DNA of 33,687 nt, taken from contig DEKK01000009.1 of assembly GCA_002353815.1 (NCBI GenBank), forward strand, positions 1 through 33,687, read 5' to 3'. This stretch comes from Bifidobacteriaceae bacterium UBA2724. Lineage in GTDB: Bacteria; Actinomycetota; Actinomycetes; Actinomycetales; Bifidobacteriaceae. The number at the start of each line of letters is the position of its first letter. Positions within the stretch are counted from its first letter, which is position 1. A program made the translations under genes and the position numbers. The notes under the pieces were generated by a model. It saw only the letters and a program-made list of their open reading frames with translations. It was not told the origin of the DNA and did not search any database. Below, in pieces: positions 32,264-33,687 of the stretch.

Positions 32264-32312
32264 AAACCCTCCCTTGGCGCGCATCGCGCCGCCTCGGGAG
32301 GGTTTTCTGTTT
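32264..32312 (+). terminator. Rho-independent terminator after rplA
   Basis: AAACCCTCCC (32264-32273) and GGGAGGGTTT (32296-32305), 10 perfect pairs, with an inner GGCGCG/CGCGCC stem, then TTTCTGTTTT. Confidence 0.93.
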
Positions 32313-32368
32313 TATGCGCCGTGGATGCGTGAGGGACGGGCTGGGCAATGGCCCCATGAATCGCTGCG

Positions 32369-32419
32369 AATGTGGATAACTTTGCGACATCGCTTGGTTG
32401 ACGGCATGTTATCCACATT
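32369..32419. promoter_or_regulatory. Inverted pair of perfect DnaA boxes (12-bp inverted repeat)
   Basis: AATGTGGATAAC (32369-32380) and GTTATCCACATT (32408-32419) are a perfect 12-bp inverted repeat with a 27-bp spacer. Each arm contains a perfect DnaA box (TGTGGATAA at 32371-32379, TTATCCACA at 32409-32417). The pair lies between the rplA terminator and the promoter of the nuclease gene, ending 12 bp before its -35 box. Either DnaA or another dimeric regulator with a similar site could bind here. Confidence 0.75.
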
Positions 32420-32431
32420 TTCCGAATCGCC

Positions 32432-32460
32432 TTGAATCCCGGAACGGCACCCGATACTGT
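32432..32460 (+). promoter_or_regulatory. Promoter of the DUF1524 nuclease gene
   Basis: TTGAAT (32432-32437), 17 bp, TACTGT (32455-32460). A 7-bp inverted repeat GCACCCG (32447-32453) / CGGGTGC (32469-32475) overlaps the -10 region. The position means that translation cannot start at the in-frame TTG at 32432. Confidence 0.6.
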
Positions 32461-32497
32461 GACAACCACGGGTGCGATGCTGAAAGGCATGGCTGAG

Positions 32498-33325
32498 ATG
32501 CATAACACATATCGATTCAGGGAACGTCCCGTTGCCACGGTTCGCGCGCGGCTGGCGATTGTCTGTGCCGTGACCGTGATCGTGGGGGTGACACTGGGGA
32601 TGATTGCCCCGCGCTTCGTGGATCCGCTGAAGCGTCTGACGGGCGGCTACGTGGCCGTCGGACCGGCGGCGTCCGCTTTGCGCGGACTTGCGGTTCGGCA
32701 ATCCGGCGCGCGTACCACATACAGCCGCGATCTGTTTCAATTCCGGTCCATCGACGATGATAGCGACGGCTGCGATGTGCGCGAGGAGGTGCTGGCTCGG
32801 GACCTTGCGGACGTTGTTTTCGACGCAGACGGCTGCACGGTGCGGTCGGGGACGCTTGCCGATCCCTACACAGGCGCGAGCATACTGTTCCGCCGCGGAA
32901 GGACCACGAGCGCCAAAGTGCAGATAGATCACGTGGTCGCCTTGCGCAATGCCTGGATTTCGGGCGCCGATGGGTGGAGCACTGAGCGACGAATCGAGTA
33001 TGCGAACGATCCTGCCAATCTGCTGGCGGTGGACGGCGCCTCGAATCAGGAGAAAAGCGACGCGTCCGCCGATGCCTGGCTTCCACCCAACCAAGACTTC
33101 CGCTGCGAATACGTGGCGATGCAGATTGCCATCAAGTCCCGATATGGGCTGAGCGTCACGGCCGCCGAGCGGGATGCGATGATGGACGTCCTTGCGCAAT
33201 GCCCGGCCGATGTCGGGAACGGGTCGCCGACGGCTGCTGCCCAGAGGGTGCTCTGGGGGAGGAACGTGGATACTGGGACGCCATGGGTGTGGCCAGGTTG
33301 GTGCGAAAGGCGCGGTGTACCATGA
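32498..33325 (+). CDS. Membrane-anchored DUF1524 (HNH-type) nuclease
   Basis: A 275-residue protein of the HNH endonuclease family (DUF1524), widespread as exported nucleases in actinobacteria. A membrane or signal segment covers about residues 15-38 (ARLAIVCAVTVIVGVTLGMI). The conserved domain has SDGCDVREEVLARDL, the catalytic QIDHVVAL (Asp144-His145), W-x6-A-DPANLLAV, SNQEKSD, and WLPPNQDFRCEYV. The four Cys spaced along the domain suggest disulfides outside the cell. The target (DNA, RNA) is unknown. The ATG at 32498 is chosen because GAAAGG lies 10 nt upstream; ATGs at 32477 and 32489 are in frame but poorly placed. It is preceded by an inverted pair of DnaA boxes and its own promoter, and followed by a hairpin at the stop codon. 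Confidence 0.88.
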   Translation: MHNTYRFRERPVATVRARLAIVCAVTVIVGVTLGMIAPRFVDPLKRLTGGYVAVGPAASALRGLAVRQSGARTTYSRDLFQFRSIDDDSDGCDVREEVLARDLADVVFDADGCTVRSGTLADPYTGASILFRRGRTTSAKVQIDHVVALRNAWISGADGWSTERRIEYANDPANLLAVDGASNQEKSDASADAWLPPNQDFRCEYVAMQIAIKSRYGLSVTAAERDAMMDVLAQCPADVGNGSPTAAAQRVLWGRNVDTGTPWVWPGWCERRGVP

Positions 33326-33354
33326 GCGATAGGGGTTTTCCTTGGAAAACGCTC
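33324..33354 (+). terminator. Possible terminator after the nuclease gene
   Basis: GAGCG (33324-33328) and CGCTC (33350-33354) enclose GTTTTCC-TT-GGAAAAC (33335-33350), directly at the stop codon. It lacks a T tract. Confidence 0.4.
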
Positions 33355-33373
33355 GTTCTCTGGATACTGGGGA

Positions 33374-33419
33374 TTGACGGTATGACGTCTCATTGCCGAG
33401 ACGTATGGCGCGGTACTCT
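33374..33419 (+). promoter_or_regulatory. Possible promoter/operator of the last gene
   Basis: TTGACG (33374-33379) is a good -35 box and TACTCT (33414-33419) a good -10, but they do not pair at normal spacing. Between them ACGTCTC (33385-33391) and GAGACGT (33398-33404) form a 7-bp inverted repeat with a 6-bp spacer, a candidate operator. Confidence 0.35.
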
Positions 33420-33466
33420 GGCATGCAGAAAACAATGACGAGATGAAAAACGAAAGGCATGCAGAA

Positions 33467-33687
33467 ATGTCTACCAACAATTCCGCCCCGTATGGCAATG
33501 GGGCCGGCAACGACCCATCTCAACAGACTCCTGCGCAGGGCGCCGCACAGCAGACGCAGCAGAACGGGCAGGCTGCATATGCACAATCCCAGTATGGCCA
33601 GTCGGTGAACGGGCAGGCTGCATACGCTCAGACTGCGTATGGACAGCAGCAGGCGAATGCTCAGGCCGCGTATGGTCAGCAGGCAGG
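33467..33687 (+). CDS. Q/N/A/Y/G-rich low-complexity protein, N-terminal part (partial)
   Basis: The frame starts at ATG 33467 with GAAAGG (33452-33457) 9 nt upstream and is open to the window edge. The visible 73 residues start MSTNNSAPYGNGAGND and then repeat NGQAAYAQ and AYGQQ-like units. Such tails are usual at the N-terminus of bifidobacterial membrane proteins (for example with a small hydrophobic domain after the tail), but no such domain is visible yet, so the function is unknown. It is transcribed in the same direction as the nuclease gene, 141 bp downstream. Confidence 0.75.
   Translation, partial: MSTNNSAPYGNGAGNDPSQQTPAQGAAQQTQQNGQAAYAQSQYGQSVNGQAAYAQTAYGQQQANAQAAYGQQA

Overview
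The window looks like a chromosomal segment of a high-GC Gram-positive actinobacterium, most likely Bifidobacterium or a close relative. The grounds are the GC-rich third codon positions, Shine-Dalgarno sites of the GAAAGG/AAGGAG type mixed with genes that appear leaderless, an HspR-type (HAIR) operator upstream of hsp20, a sortase-anchored surface protein of actinobacterial style, a large RNase E with a basic/acidic disordered N-terminus, and the order tRNA-Trp, secE, nusG, rplK, rplA. Species cannot be fixed from the sequence alone. The window is mostly chromosomal core: no insertion sequence, integrase, phage gene, rRNA or CRISPR array was seen.

Layout. Bases 1-563 are a T/C-rich non-coding stretch with three DnaA-box-like sites and a hairpin that buries the ribosome binding site of the next gene. 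Then come a 1254-residue cell-wall-anchored surface protein (564-4328), a 16-18 bp tandem repeat, a bidirectional terminator and hsp20 on the minus strand (4655-5104) with a HAIR operator. A non-coding stretch with a two-level minisatellite follows. Next are an aquaporin/glycerol facilitator, gluQ (tRNA-Asp modification) and a YggS-type PLP homeostasis protein. A sugar cassette (ROK repressor, PfkB kinase, FHS/FucP-type permease; 9479-12969) has a promoter carrying an 18-bp palindrome between its -35 and -10 boxes. After it are an FAH-family hydrolase, hom and thrB (homoserine/threonine), a Maf-Nudix fusion, an AEC transporter (minus strand) divergent from dapE, then rne, rplU-rpmA, obg-proB, an aminotransferase, tRNA-Trp, secE, nusG, rplK and rplA. 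The right end holds a membrane-anchored DUF1524 HNH nuclease behind an inverted pair of perfect DnaA boxes, and the start of a Q/N/A/Y/G-rich protein cut by the window edge.

How the genes fit together. hom, thrB, dapE, proB and the aminotransferase serve amino-acid and cell-wall precursor synthesis. secE, nusG, rplK, rplA, rplU, rpmA, obg, rne, gluQ and tRNA-Trp serve translation, transcription and RNA turnover. The ROK-kinase-permease set is a self-contained sugar import and phosphorylation unit. The less ordinary parts are the surface protein with a possible thioester domain and a sequestered ribosome binding site, the Maf-Nudix fusion, three unrelated intergenic tandem repeats within 9 kb, the A at the tRNA-Trp discriminator position, and DnaA-box arrays upstream of the first and the penultimate gene. 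No wholly new multi-gene system can be demonstrated from the sequence alone.
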